In this document: piece by piece, positions 10,771 to 21,561 of the stretch
Layout of the letters: every line of letters begins with the position of its first letter
Position numbering within the stretch: position 1 is the stretch's first letter
Assembly (NCBI GenBank): GCA_023512835.1
Contig: CM042085.1
Span: forward strand, 49,533,569-49,597,568
Reading direction: 5' to 3'
Length of the DNA stretch: 64,000 nt
Source of the DNA: Taxillus chinensis
Lineage: Eukaryota > Streptophyta > Magnoliopsida > Santalales > Loranthaceae
Made by a program: the position numbers and the translations under genes
Notes under the pieces: generated by a model
What the model was told of the DNA's origin: nothing
What the model saw: the letters and a program-made list of their open reading frames with translations, nothing else
Databases searched by the model: none

Positions 10771-12160
10771 TACTCCATCATTTTCCATTCTCTCATGGAA
10801 ACCTCAGCTTTCCCCTTTCTACTTAGCGCGTCGGCTACTAAATTTCCCTTCCCAGGCGTGTAGGAGAGCGTGAAGTCAAACATTTGCAGGTACTCTACCC
10901 ACCTCCGTTGTCGCAAATTTAGGTCTCTCTGGGTGAAGATATATCGTAGGCTTTTGTGGTCGAGTATATACCACAAATTTCTCTCCCAACAGGTAATGCC
11001 GCCAAGACTTCAGGGCAAAAATAACGCTGCTAACTCCAGGTCGTGTGTTGGGTAGTTTTGCTCATGGGACTTCACTGTCGCGAGCCATATGCTATGACTT
11101 GGCGTTCTTGCATCAGAACACACCCCAGTCCAACGCGAGACGCATCACAATACACCTCGAATGGCACTCCCTCCTGCGGTAGACTCAACACCGGTGCAGT
11201 AGTCAGGCGAGTCTTCAACTCCTCGAATGCCTGCGGCACTTGTCCGTCCACTCAAATTTGGCTCCCTTCCGTGTAAGAGCTGTCATGGGCGCCGCCAACC
11301 GAGAAAATCCTTCCACAAAACGCCGGTAATACCCCCCGGACCCAAGAAACTCCGGATCTCAAAAACATTTGTGGGCCTCGTCCAAGATGCTACGGACTCA
11401 ATCTTGGTTGGGTCCACTCTAACTCCTTCGGCAGATACTACATGCCCAAGAAAATGCACCTCTTGCATCCAGAAGTCACACTTGCTAAATTTAGCATACA
11501 AGTGATGATCTCGTAGTGCCTGCAGCACCACAGCCAGGTGCTCCCCATGCTCAGCTTGGGTTTTGGAGTACACAAGGATGTCGTCAATAAATACCACCAC
11601 GAAGGAATCCAGGTATGGGGCAAATACCTGATTTATTAGATGCATGAACACAGCAAGTGCGTTCGTGAGCCCAAAAGGCATCACTAACCATTCATAGTGT
11701 CCGTATCTGCACCTGAACACCGTCTTAGGGATGTCTTCGCTCCTAACCCTCAATTGATGATATCCCGAACGCAGATCGATTTTTGAGAACCACCGTGCTC
11801 CACTCAGCTGGTCGAATAAGTCATCAATCCGCGGCAAAGGGTACTTGTTCTTTACCGTTACTTGATTCAGCTTCCGATAATCAATGCAAAGTCCAACGAA
11901 CCATCTGCCTTCTTAGCAAACAAGACCGGTGCACCCCAAGGTGAGGTACTAGGACGGATAAAACCTTTATCTCCCAGTTCCTTTATTTGCTTATGAAGCT
12001 CCCGTAACTCAGCAGGTCCCATCCGGTATGCTACTTGTGAGATGGGTCCCACCCCTGGCAACAGTTCAATCGTGAACTCGATACTTCTGTGTGGAGGCAA
12101 CTCCAACAACTCCCCAGGAAAGACATCCTGGAAATTCTCGACAACATCTGGCCACACCCT
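10770..12160 (-). pseudogene. pol: B2 reverse transcriptase and RNase H, broken
   Basis: RT copies element RNA into DNA and RNase H removes the template. The N-terminus is at 11867-12157 ([22 protein letters not shown]). The palm and thumb are at 11283-11837, with [24 protein letters not shown] and the FIDD catalytic motif ([13 protein letters not shown]). The end of RNase H and the connection are at 10770-10976 ([35 protein letters not shown]). Frameshifts separate these blocks near 11860 and 11280, and RNase H between about 10980 and 11280 is scattered over frames. Several shifts lie where CAG/CTG errors are suspected. Confidence 0.87.
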
Positions 12161-12239
12161 TTTCTCTAAGTTACCTTCCTCCTCAAAGGTTAGGGTGGCA
12201 AGCCTATGGGTAATATTGCCCCATAGCTCCCTCGTCGGT

Positions 12240-12860
12240 CAAGCTCTCCCAGCATTCCTATCCCATTCACCCACTAGGGTACAGGAAGATCCTGTGGGTG
12301 TAGTAAATGATACCCGTCGCCTATAGCAGTCAATCTTAGCCTGAAAGGCCATCAACCAGTCTATCCCCAGAATCAAACTAAAAGTCCTCATGGGCATTAT
12401 GTACAAATCAAATGAGAGGTCAACCTCTCCTATCGTAAGCGCACACTCTCGACACATTTGGTGGATTAACTCCACTCCTCCCATTGGGGACTCGTCCCTC
12501 AGGTCTATCGGCCTCCACACAATCAAGTCCAAGGCTCTCCACCAAGGACTTAGCAATCGAGGAGCACGAAGCTCCGGTATCAAACAATGCAGCAACAACA
12601 GTGCAAGATATTAGAATAGTACCTCGAACCACCGAAGGTCCAGCTCCACCTTCCTCGGAGGGTGATGGTAACTCCTCCATTTCAGCTGGTGCTGAGGTAA
12701 GCGCGAACACTCTACCTTGGCTTGCCCCACCGCTAGCCTCACTTGCCTTCCCTTTTGTTCCTGCCTGAAGTCCACTGGGACGCCCCTCCGATCCTCCTTG
12801 TGGTTGCCTCTCCCCCCGTGGCCTAGTGTGACCGGAACCGCCTGACCGGCCTGCCACGAA
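12240..12860 (-). pseudogene. pol: B2 aspartic protease, broken
   Basis: Retroviral-type aspartic protease that processes Gag-Pol. The active-site motif is LFDTGASCSSIAKSLVE in the 12420-12857 frame. After a frameshift the second half continues with ALTIGEVDLSFDLYIMPMRTFSLILGIDWLMAFQAKIDCY (12239-12598), where ILGIDWL is the conserved flap and C-terminal loop of chromovirus proteases. It is preceded by a Pro/Ser/Glu-rich linker and followed by the RT N-terminus. Confidence 0.85.
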
Positions 12861-14034
12861 TGTGCGGGCTTAGGGGCTGGGGCCTGAAATTGGGTTCCAC
12901 CCCTGCTCCCTTGTGCTAAGCTTCCAGCTCCCCGGCCGTTCCCCTTGCCGAAACACACCTTGCTGATGTGTCCCACCTTCCCACGGCTATGACACGTCAA
13001 GTCTTGCTTGGGGCACTCACGTTTGACGTGCCCCGACACGCCACAACGGGTACACCCGCTTGGGAAGTTCCCGGCAGCACTCCCTGTCCTCTAAAGTAAC
13101 GGGATCCGGGCGGAGCCATTGAAGCTTGGCCCCCATCCTTGGGAAAAGTCCCACTCCCGGGCTCAACCTTCGCCTCTTGGTTTCACCGTGCTTGTCGCAT
13201 GCGCTCTGCCCCATCCGCTCCTGGTGAGCCTGTCTTCCCTCCTCTAATCCTCTCTCAACAATCTTGGCGGTGTCCACGACTTCAAGATAGGTCTTCGATC
13301 GCAGCATCTCCACCCTTTGCTTCAGGGCAGGTTTGAGACCTATGGTAAACTTATGGGCCTTCAGGTCCTCCCTTGATATTGCTTCGGAGCAAACCGACTC
13401 AGCCCCGGAAATCTCGCTCATACTCTGCTCGAGCGCGATCCCTGCTTCAGCCGAACTCCTCCCGCTTCGCCACCGCAATGACTCTGGAAAGAACTCCTCA
13501 TGGAACAGTGGAGGAACTCATTCCAGGCCATGGTCTCCATGTCCCGGCTTCTGAGATGCTAAGCCACCATTCCAAGGCTTCCTCCTCCAACTGCCGGACT
13601 GCTAGTCTCACTTTGTCTTCCTCCCGGGGTCGAAGAAAGGAGAACACATGCTCGATCTACCGCAGCCAGTGCTCTGCTCCTAAAGGTTCAGCTCCTCCCT
13701 TGAACCTTGGTGGATGTTCCTTTCGGAACTGCGTCAACACGTCTCCCTCTTCCCGCCTCACCGGCACTTCCTGCCTACACGGAGGTTCCGCCTCACGGGG
13801 TGGAGGGGGTGGCACTTCTGTCGTGCCATCATCTCTTGACGCACCTCGTTTAGGATCTCTCCCCTGAGGTCCTCACGCATGCCTTGCACGTTCTCACTTA
13901 GGGCCCGGACTTGGGCCATGATCCGCTCCAGGGGATCATCGCCCTCTACACGCTGTCCTCTTCCCTCTCCCAGGCATGGGCGAAGATTCATCTTCTACAG
14001 CTGGAGTAGCTCGGGTTATTCTCCTAGGAGGCAT
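12860..14034 (-). pseudogene. gag: B2 gag, broken
   Basis: The start is the ATG at 14034 (MPPRR, the same first residues as gag in the plus-strand copies). The fragments are an N-terminal coiled-coil-like part (13758-13991: MAQVRALSENVQGMREDL), a C-terminal capsid part (13017-13478: SREDLKAHKFTIGLKPALKQRVEMLRSKTYLEVVDTAKIVERGLEEGRQ) and a zinc knuckle (12950-13040: CHSRGKVGHISKVC). In the knuckle the second Cys of the CX2CX4HX4C pattern is Arg. Capsid sequence between 13480 and 13760 is spread over frames. Confidence 0.82.
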
Positions 14035-14476
14035 AGTCTACATAATTTAAACCAAACTAGGATCAGCTTCTCTCAAGCTCTACACACCCTCATCCCCATG
14101 GGCCATGACGTACTCAAGCAACGTTTTACATTTAAACACATAGGTAAATCACGAAGTACACAGCAGCAATTCATAGCAACAAGTCTCACGAGAAAATCAC
14201 CGAATTTCACAAAGAACAAAATTTTGTTTTTAGCAACAAGTTTTCAACAGACACGGCATATACTCATACGAAATTAAACTAGTGCCCTAATGCCAATGCA
14301 TGTATGCACCCTCAACCCAAATGCAAATGCCCTACTCCTTGGTCTACCTACCCCCGAGTACACCCCGGAAGACCAGATAGGACCACGATGATCGGGCGTG
14401 TCTTATCTCGCCTCCTAAGAGTCTCGAAGCGGCCAAGCCTCCCCACTATCCTAGGTCCACCAGACCATGAACTATC

Positions 14477-14488
14477 GCTCCGATACCA
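14477..14488 (-). promoter_or_regulatory. Primer-binding site, initiator tRNA-Met type (B2)
   Basis: The minus strand reads TGGTATCGGAGC, 3 bp inside the 5' LTR. The standard plant sequence is TGGTATCAGAGC, as found intact at 44767. The single difference turns CAG into CGG, the change seen throughout this part of the window, and is probably a consensus error. Confidence 0.85.
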
Positions 14489-14491
14489 TAT

Positions 14492-16455
14492 TGTCACGCC
14501 CCAATTTCCTTACACTTGGAAATGAGTAGTTCCTTGCCCATGCCCGCACCCGAAGGGACAAGGGGTTGGTGCAAGCACCTTAAAAGGACTTCTGGCACGG
14601 TGCTGTCCCAAACCTGCACAACCAGTGCTAACATGCCAAGGGGCATGCTCCTGCTCCCAAACCATGCACACAAACACAAATTGAATAACAACATCTCATT
14701 TTATTTTATTTCAAAGACCAAATGTTTATTATAACCCGATCGGGGAAAAACCCCTATGAAGCCACAAATAAAAACCAAACCAAATTCCAAACACATAAAA
14801 CCAGGAGTACAACAAAGGAAATAACATAAAACCCCCAGCCTCAGGGGCCTAGCTCCTCGGCCTTCACCTACCGCCTGCTAAACCCCGCAAAAGAACGAGT
14901 TTATAGGAGGGGTGAGCAAACCATAGCTCGGTAGGGATCCGGTCTCCCCGGACCCGTCCGCTTTCTACAACATGCATGATATGTGTATGCTTGTGCTCGT
15001 GTCGTGCCTAAGGCTAAAGCAAAGAACATCACCCAGGAAACACTCTTTACCTGAGCCCGCACTGGAGGGCAGACGACACCCGCCACCACGGCGACATGAC
15101 ATACCACATCCAGGCGAATGTTGCATGGACACCAATGCAACATTTTCCACCCGAGTCGATATGGTCAACCACCTCCTCGGGCGCCATACCTACCCTCAGG
15201 AATGGGTGTAGACTTAGCCCACCGTCGTGAGTGCTACACCGAGACTCAGGACCATGTCCTGGCCAAATCTCAAAGGGGTCCAGCTATTGTGCCTGGCCCA
15301 TATCTCAGCTCGGTCTCAAGCGAGATCAACGAACGGCATAGCATTACATCTCAACATGTAACTCGGACACGGCATTTACACTTTATCTCGGAAGGACCAA
15401 CATGGTCGGATACAAGCCACACACATCAGCCTCATAGGCTCAAAATCAAATACAAATCAAACGCAGGACACACCGATCACGTAGGTATATCATCAAACAC
15501 CCATTTATAAGGTCTCACAGGCATTATATTGAATACATGGCATGCGGGCCTCACCAGACATTTTATCAAATACATAGTGTGTAGGCCTCACAGACATTTC
15601 ATCAAACACATGGTGGGCATAAACAAACCCCAGAAAATCCTCAGGCCGGATTCAATATCAAAATCAACAGAACATGCCACTTGAAGGCCAACATCCATAT
15701 AGGAGATCACACCTATATGGATTTACATATATATATATAGGTGAATATCCTAAAACAGAGGAGAGTTAGGAAGAACATGAATCCCTACCTCGGACTTTTG
15801 TCCTAACCTCCACGCTAGACGACTCCCAACGACACGAACCACCATGGCAACCGCCCTGGAGATCCTCTCTCTCTCTCTCTCTCTCTCTCAGGGTCCAGCA
15901 AAGAAAGAAGAACACAGGAACCCTAAACTCAAACTCAAGCCCTCATTATATAGACACTACCCACATCAAAATGACGTAGTTTTGATTAAGTAAACCCAGG
16001 ATCAAAACGACGTAGTTTTGATCACACAAGTTAGCACCTTTCCGCACCCATATAGGCCAAAATACTCGGAATTTCAACATGGTCCTTTGGAGAAAGATCA
16101 TTAGAATGTCAAAACCAAGGGAACCATGCAAAAATATGGTCGCACGCCAATTTGCACGTGAATTTCCCAATTCACGTGCAACTCCATATGCACTCCAAAT
16201 GCGCTCAAACTTCACCCCTAGCCTCCTTGCATCATTTAGAAGACAAACACACTTGCACGTGAATTGGACCCATTTCACGTGCACCTCACATACACGTCCG
16301 TTTGGCCTGAAACTTCTGTGGTAGATAGAGGACATCATTCTAAGCATCTTTCCTTTTGCACGTGAATTCATTTGAGCCCATTCACTAGGTCAAAATCTAG
16401 GAAAACTCTACTCAGAAGGCAAAACTGTGACTAACTCAAGGTACGGGTCCTTACA
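14492..16455 (-). repeat. 5' LTR of B2 element
   Basis: 1964-bp LTR paired with 7068-9029. It has the same promoter block: palindromes at 15965-15986 and 16001-16022, TATATAA on the minus strand at 15946-15952, and a CT tract near 15865-15890. Against its partner, CAG is repeatedly CGG, CGA or CGAG. Examples are 7502-7504 against about 14929, 7513-7515 against about 14940, and 7522-7524 against about 14950. Confidence 0.92.
15943..16022 (-). promoter_or_regulatory. LTR promoter: twin ACGT palindromes and TATA box (B2 5' LTR)
   Basis: Two copies of the ATCAAAAC / GTTTTGAT palindrome (16001-16022 and 15965-15986, the latter with an altered centre) precede TATATAA at 15952-15946 on the minus strand. 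Being in the 5' LTR, this is the promoter that would drive the B2 element. Confidence 0.7.
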
Positions 16456-16460
16456 CATCA
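16456..16460. repeat. Target-site duplication CATCA, right copy
   Basis: Exact repeat of 7063-7067 on the outer side of the B2 5' LTR. Confidence 0.92.
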
Positions 16461-18954
16461 GTTGAGGGTTAGGGAGGAGGACATCCCTAGGACTGCTTTT
16501 CGGTGCAGGTATGGGCACTATGAGTAGGTAGTGATGCCTTTCGGGCTCATTAATGCACCAGGTAGTGTTCATGCATTTAATGAACCAGTGCTTTGCTCCA
16601 TATTTGGATTCCTTTGTTGTGGTGTTTATAGATGATATATTGGTATATTCTAAGACAGAAAGGGAGAATGTGGAGCATTTGGCAACTGTGTTGCAAACCA
16701 GGTGAGGATCGGCGGTTGTTTGCTAAGTTTAGCAAATGCGAGTTTTGGATGCGGGAGGTCCATTTTCTTGGCCACGTAGTGTCGGTGAAGGGGTTAGAGT
16801 GGACCTAGCCAAGATTGAGGCGGTGTCATCATGGGAGAGGCCAACCAATGTTTTCGAGATTCGTAGTTTTCTTGGCTTGCAAGGCTATTACCGTCGTTTT
16901 GTAAAGGGATTCTCCCGCTTGGCGATTACTATGATGGCGTTGACTCGGAAGGGAGTTAAGTTTGAGTGGACCGACAAGTGTCGCCAGGCGTTTGAGGCTC
17001 TCAAAACCCGTTTGACCACTTTGCACCGGTGTTGAGGTTACCTCGGGAGGATATCCCATATGAGGTATACTATGATGCGTCCAGGGGTTGGTTTGGGGTG
17101 TGTGCTTATGCAGGAGCACGGTGTGGTAGCTTATGGGTCGAGGTAGCTGAAGCCTCATGAGCGAGTTACCCTACTCAAGATCTTGAGTGGCGGCTGTCAT
17201 CTTTGCCTTGAAGAGTTGGCAACATTACCTTTTGGGGGGAGAAGTTCGTAGTGTTTTCTGATCACAAGAGCCTTTAGTATATCTTTACTCGAAGGACTTG
17301 AATTTGAGGCGAGAGGAGATAGGTGGAGTATTTGCAGACCTTTGACTTTACTCTTGCCTATACCCCGGGCAAGGACAATGTTGTGGGCGACGCGTTGAGC
17401 GAAAAAGGGAAAGCCGAGGTGGCCGTGAGAGAGTGGAAGCCGATGGAGCGATTAGTGATGTTGAAGCTGCGGCTTTGTTCGTGATGGTGGGACAGTCCCT
17501 GAGTCCTTTGGTGGTTGTGCCTGAGTTGTACCAGCGCGTCCGGGAGGGACAGTTGGGTGACATTGAGTGTGAGGTTCTCCGTGCCCGTATTGAGGCTGGT
17601 GAGGTATCCGAGGACTGGACAGAGGGTCCAGAGCATGAGTTGTCTTTTCAGGGGCGGTTAGTAGTGGCTTCTTCTCTCAGGGATGAGGTGATGAGGGAGT
17701 TTCACCAGTCTAGAGTTGCTGTGCATCCAGGGGGTACAAAGATGTACCATGCACTTCGGGGACATTTTTGGTGTCCTGGTATGAAACGCGATGTGGCTGC
17801 CTTTGTTTCGCGGTGCCTCACGTGTTAGCGGTGAAGGCCGAGCATCGGCCGGGGCGGGCATGTTACGACCATTGCCCATAGCGGAGTGGAAGTGGGACCA
17901 CATAGCGATGGATTTTGTGACGGGTCTTCCACCCACCATAGGGAGGAAAGATATGATTTGGGAGATTGTGGATCGACTCACAAAGTCGGCCCATTTCCCG
18001 GCTGTTCGCCAGTGGGACTCTATTGGGACCTTGAGTCATCTATACATGAACAAGATTGTGAGACTGCATGGAGTACCATCATCGGTTGTCTCTGACCGGG
18101 ATTCGAGGTTCACTTCCCGTTTTTGGGCAGGTTTGCAGGAGGCTATGGGGACCAAACTTCACTTGAGTACAGCCTTTCACCCCGAGACCGACGGCGACGA
18201 GAGAGGACGAATTAGACTTTGGAGGACATGTTACGGACCTGTGTGTTATATTTTGGGGGTTCGTGGGCAACTCACCTTCCTTTGGTGGAGTTTGCCTACA
18301 ACAACGGTTATCAGGGCATCCATTGGGATGGCTCCTTTTGAGGCGTTGTATGGGGGGCCGTGTTGATCACCTTTGTGTTGGACCGAGGTAGGGGAGACAA
18401 CTCTCTTGGGACCACAGTTGGTTCAAGAGGCTACCGAGAAGGTTAAGTTGATTCGTCGGCGGTTGTTATCGGCTCGAGTCGGCAAATCTTATGCGGATCA
18501 GCGGCGGCGACCTTTGGAGTTTTCCGTGGGCGATCATGTGTTTCTCCGTGTCTCTCCACGACGTGGACATTGGCGCTTTGGGAGAGGTTCCAAACTCTCT
18601 CCCGGTTCATTGGTCCATTTGAGGTTATAGCTCGTGTAGGGCTGTAGCTTACCGATTAGCATTGCCACCGCGATTGAGTCGGGTGCACAATGTGTTCCAC
18701 GTGTCCCAGTTGAGGAAGTATCATCCTGACCCCACTCATGTGATCGATTGGGGGACATTGGACATTGAGGATGACATGTCCGTTGTTGAGGCCCCTATCC
18801 GTATCCTCGATCGGCGGGAGAAGCTTTTGCGTGGTCGTCTATTCCTTTGGTTCACGTCTTGTGGCGGCACCGTGGCATTGAGGAGGCGACATGGGAACGT
18901 GAGTCCGTGATGCGTGAGCAGCACCCAGAGTTGTTCGAGGACGAACAATCTTAA
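16461..18954 (+). pseudogene. pol: Tekay-like RT C-terminus, RNase H and integrase (T1, part 2)
   Basis: Continuation of the pol fragment interrupted at 7067. The RT palm with FIDD is near 16628, and the thumb and RNase H start at 16736-17035 ([30 protein letters not shown]). RNase H to about 17430 is frameshifted. Integrase from about 17433 has HPGGTKMYHALRGHFWCPGMKRDV, SRCLTC, MDFVTGLPPTIGRKDMIW and FHPETDG. The C-terminal domain and chromodomain-like tail end at TAA 18952-18954. Several indels fall at CAG/CTG sites: integrase CLTC is followed by TAGCGG where the copy at 48820 has CAGCAGG. Biological and technical damage cannot be separated here. Confidence 0.85.
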
Positions 18955-19200
18955 GGGGGGAGGTGGATGTAGTGATCTGGTTTCTTGTGGTTCATGCTTT
19001 GGTGTATTTGTATTTCTACTTGTAAATTGGTATTTTTATTGAGATGTGTTTTGAGATTGCAAAATGTGTTTGAGATGTCCTGTTATGTTGTGTGATCCAT
19101 CTGGGCGTTGTGGCTCGCTGTCTTGCAAATGGGCCGTATGTGTTTGTTTTCCTTGCATGTTGTTTCTTTTCGAGGACGAAAAGTCTTAAGGGGGAGAGGA
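18955..19200 (+). other. T1 3' untranslated segment ending in a polypurine tract
   Basis: No ORF. The polypurine tract AAGGGGGAGAGGA (19188-19200) abuts the LTR start. A very similar stretch overlaps the integrase stop at 18936-18970, so the last ~35 bp before the LTR are an approximate direct repeat of the end of the integrase gene. Confidence 0.75.
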
Positions 19201-20364
19201 TGTAATGACCCGTGTTTTGCGGCATGTAAGAAGTTAACCACAGATGCCTTGTGAGTGGAAATTGTTGGGTTTTAGGGAGTTTCCTTCCCACACACTTTAG
19301 CTACACCTTGAATGTTGATGCACAAGTTTGAGGTAAGAGATGAGCCCAAGAGGGGATTTTTTGGGAGGTGCACATGACAAGTGATAACGTGCATTTATGC
19401 CCTAGGAAGATGCTATTTGCATATACGGGCGCTTTTAGGCTGTTTTGTCGGCTTTTGGAGATTTATTGTGACCAAGTAGATGGCCTCAAATTAATTGGCG
19501 TGCGAAGCGAAGTTTCTCGGAATGATGTCCGCTACCTTCCACAAAGTTTGAGCCAACGGCCTTGAACGCCAATTGGACCAATTGGCGTGCAAGCATATTC
19601 CGCGTACTAGCCTTCTACATGATGCAAGGAAGCTTGGGGTAGAATTTCGGGGTATTTGGACCGCACGCCAATTGGGGATATGGCGTGCATTATGGCGTGC
19701 AGCAATATTTTTGTACCGTCACCTTGGTTTTGTTATTCTAATCATTTTTTCCCAAAGGACCATGCTGGAATTGTGGATATTTTGTCGTGTGTGGATGCGG
19801 AAAGGTCGCAACTTGTGTGATCAAAACTACGTCGTTTTGATGGTTTGGATTCATTTAATCAAAACTACGTCGTTTTGATGTTGGTGTGCCTATATAAGAG
19901 GTGAAGGACTCTTAGGTTTAGGGTTCTTCTTTTTGGCTAGCCTTTGCGGCCGTCGCGAGAGAGAGAGAGCTAGAGAGAGGGAAAGAAGGAGAGCGCTTGT
20001 TCTTTGCAGGAGCGTCTTGCGTGGGGAGGACAACGTCTAGCGTGGTAGCAAGAGCAGGAGGACGTTTTCAAGGTAGGGGTTCGTCTTCTTGTACCTGATC
20101 CAGGGTTAGGCCCTGTGGTGAATGAACCGTTGGATATCGTCCTTGTTATCATACTATTTATATGTAAATTCATATAGGTGTGATCTCCTATATGAATGTT
20201 GGCCTTTAATGGCGTTTTGGTGTGATTCGACATTAAGTAGGCGGTGCATGTTAAATGTTCGATAAAATGCATGTGTGAATCTGTTTGTGTGACAATGCCC
20301 GTATGTGCTTGATCATATGCCAGGTAAGGCTAGAATTGTGAGTTGGTAAAGGTGTGCATGCCAA
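19201..20364 (+). repeat. LTR head (A-type) up to the assembly gap
   Basis: Starts TGTAATGACCCGTG directly after the polypurine tract and matches the A-type LTRs at 42927, 50264 and 60871. It has an extra stretch of roughly 85 bp near 19215-19300. It contains TGATAACG at 19382, the GGCGTGCA repeats, two ACGT palindromes near 19820-19880, a TATATAAG near 19892 and a GA tract near 19955. It is broken by the gap, and the sequence after the gap belongs to a different LTR type. Confidence 0.8.
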
Positions 20365-20864
20365 NNNNNNNNNNNNNNNNNNNNNNNNNNNNNNNNNNNN
20401 NNNNNNNNNNNNNNNNNNNNNNNNNNNNNNNNNNNNNNNNNNNNNNNNNNNNNNNNNNNNNNNNNNNNNNNNNNNNNNNNNNNNNNNNNNNNNNNNNNNN
20501 NNNNNNNNNNNNNNNNNNNNNNNNNNNNNNNNNNNNNNNNNNNNNNNNNNNNNNNNNNNNNNNNNNNNNNNNNNNNNNNNNNNNNNNNNNNNNNNNNNNN
20601 NNNNNNNNNNNNNNNNNNNNNNNNNNNNNNNNNNNNNNNNNNNNNNNNNNNNNNNNNNNNNNNNNNNNNNNNNNNNNNNNNNNNNNNNNNNNNNNNNNNN
20701 NNNNNNNNNNNNNNNNNNNNNNNNNNNNNNNNNNNNNNNNNNNNNNNNNNNNNNNNNNNNNNNNNNNNNNNNNNNNNNNNNNNNNNNNNNNNNNNNNNNN
20801 NNNNNNNNNNNNNNNNNNNNNNNNNNNNNNNNNNNNNNNNNNNNNNNNNNNNNNNNNNNNNNNN
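20365..20864. other. Assembly gap, 500 N
   Basis: Exactly 500 undetermined bases, a round number that indicates a scaffold join of unknown true size. It sits inside LTR sequence. Confidence 0.99.
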
Positions 20865-21152
20865 GGGCGTTAGGAGGGACCCCAAGGTGGAAGACCTTAT
20901 TTACCTTCTTATTTACCATTTGTTATTGTTATGAGAATTGATGTAACCCGGTGAGATGGATTGAAAAAGAGGATTGTTGTAATAAAAGACTATTTTGGAT
21001 TGTGGATTACTTTTATTGAACCCTCTTTGTTTTGAATGTGATGTGGATGTTTAAAATGTTATGTTCGGGGTTTGCACCTAACCCCTTTGCCCTCCGTGTG
21101 GGTACAAGGGAGTCACGTCCGGTTTCCTCGGGTTGGAAATTCGGGCGTGACG
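20865..21152 (+). repeat. LTR tail (B-type) after the gap
   Basis: Matches the end of the LTR at 30270-32037 (GCGTTAGGAGGGACCCCAAG and onward) rather than the A-type end (GCGTTAGGTGGATACACC). It ends in GGGCGTGAC at 21151, where the final CA of the LTR has been altered (CAG to CGA). It acts as the 5' LTR tail of the internal region that follows. Confidence 0.8.
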
Positions 21153-21155
21153 ATA

Positions 21156-21167
21156 TGGTATCGGAGC
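21156..21167 (+). promoter_or_regulatory. Primer-binding site, initiator tRNA-Met type (T2)
   Basis: TGGTATCGGAGC, one base from the standard TGGTATCAGAGC, with CAG changed to CGG as at 14477. It lies a few bases inside the LTR tail. Confidence 0.8.
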
Positions 21168-21561
21168 GTAGTTACGTTGGCTCTAGGGTAGTGGGCGGAC
21201 CTGGTTTTCTAAGTCCTTTGGAGGGCACTGGAGGGACATGCACGATCAACATGGTCCTCTTTGAGCCTCAAGATAGTACTTAGGGTAGTCCGGTCTTGTG
21301 GTAGGATTTGCATGCATTGGCGTTAGGGCCCTCAGTTGCATTTCTTTGTGAATGTGTCTTTGAGCTGTGGATAAGATCATATGATTAAGTGAAATGTGCG
21401 ACTACGGTTGTTTGGCAATGTGTCTTAGCTGTGCGATGTGATTGATACGATGTATGTGTGCGATGTCATGTGATAGTGGAATTGATCGGTGGGGTAGAGG
21501 TAGTGACGCGATAGGTTATAAAATTGTTTTGGCGTTGTGCATCTTACTTCGTGTAGTAAGA

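Larger units (their letters stand above)
7068..16455 (-). mobile_element. Complete Tekay/Del-like chromovirus, minus strand (B2 element)
   Basis: A 9388-bp element with LTRs at 14492-16455 (its 5' LTR) and 7068-9029 (its 3' LTR). The ends are TGTAAGGACCC and GGGGCGTGACA, both TG..CA, flanked by the 5-bp duplication CATCA. The order on the minus strand is primer site, gag, protease, RT, RNase H, integrase with chromodomain-like tail, polypurine tract. Every coding part is shifted or interrupted, but all domains are present. The two LTRs align end to end (1964 and 1962 bp). Many of their differences fall at CAG/CTG triplets, so LTR divergence here would overestimate the age of the insertion. 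Confidence 0.93.

Noticed and set aside
20251..20941. Open frames of ~180-220 codons
   Set aside because: They consist of the 500 N gap and carry no sequence information.
19201..21152. One continuous LTR spanning the gap
   Set aside because: Its two ends belong to different LTR types, so they are listed separately.
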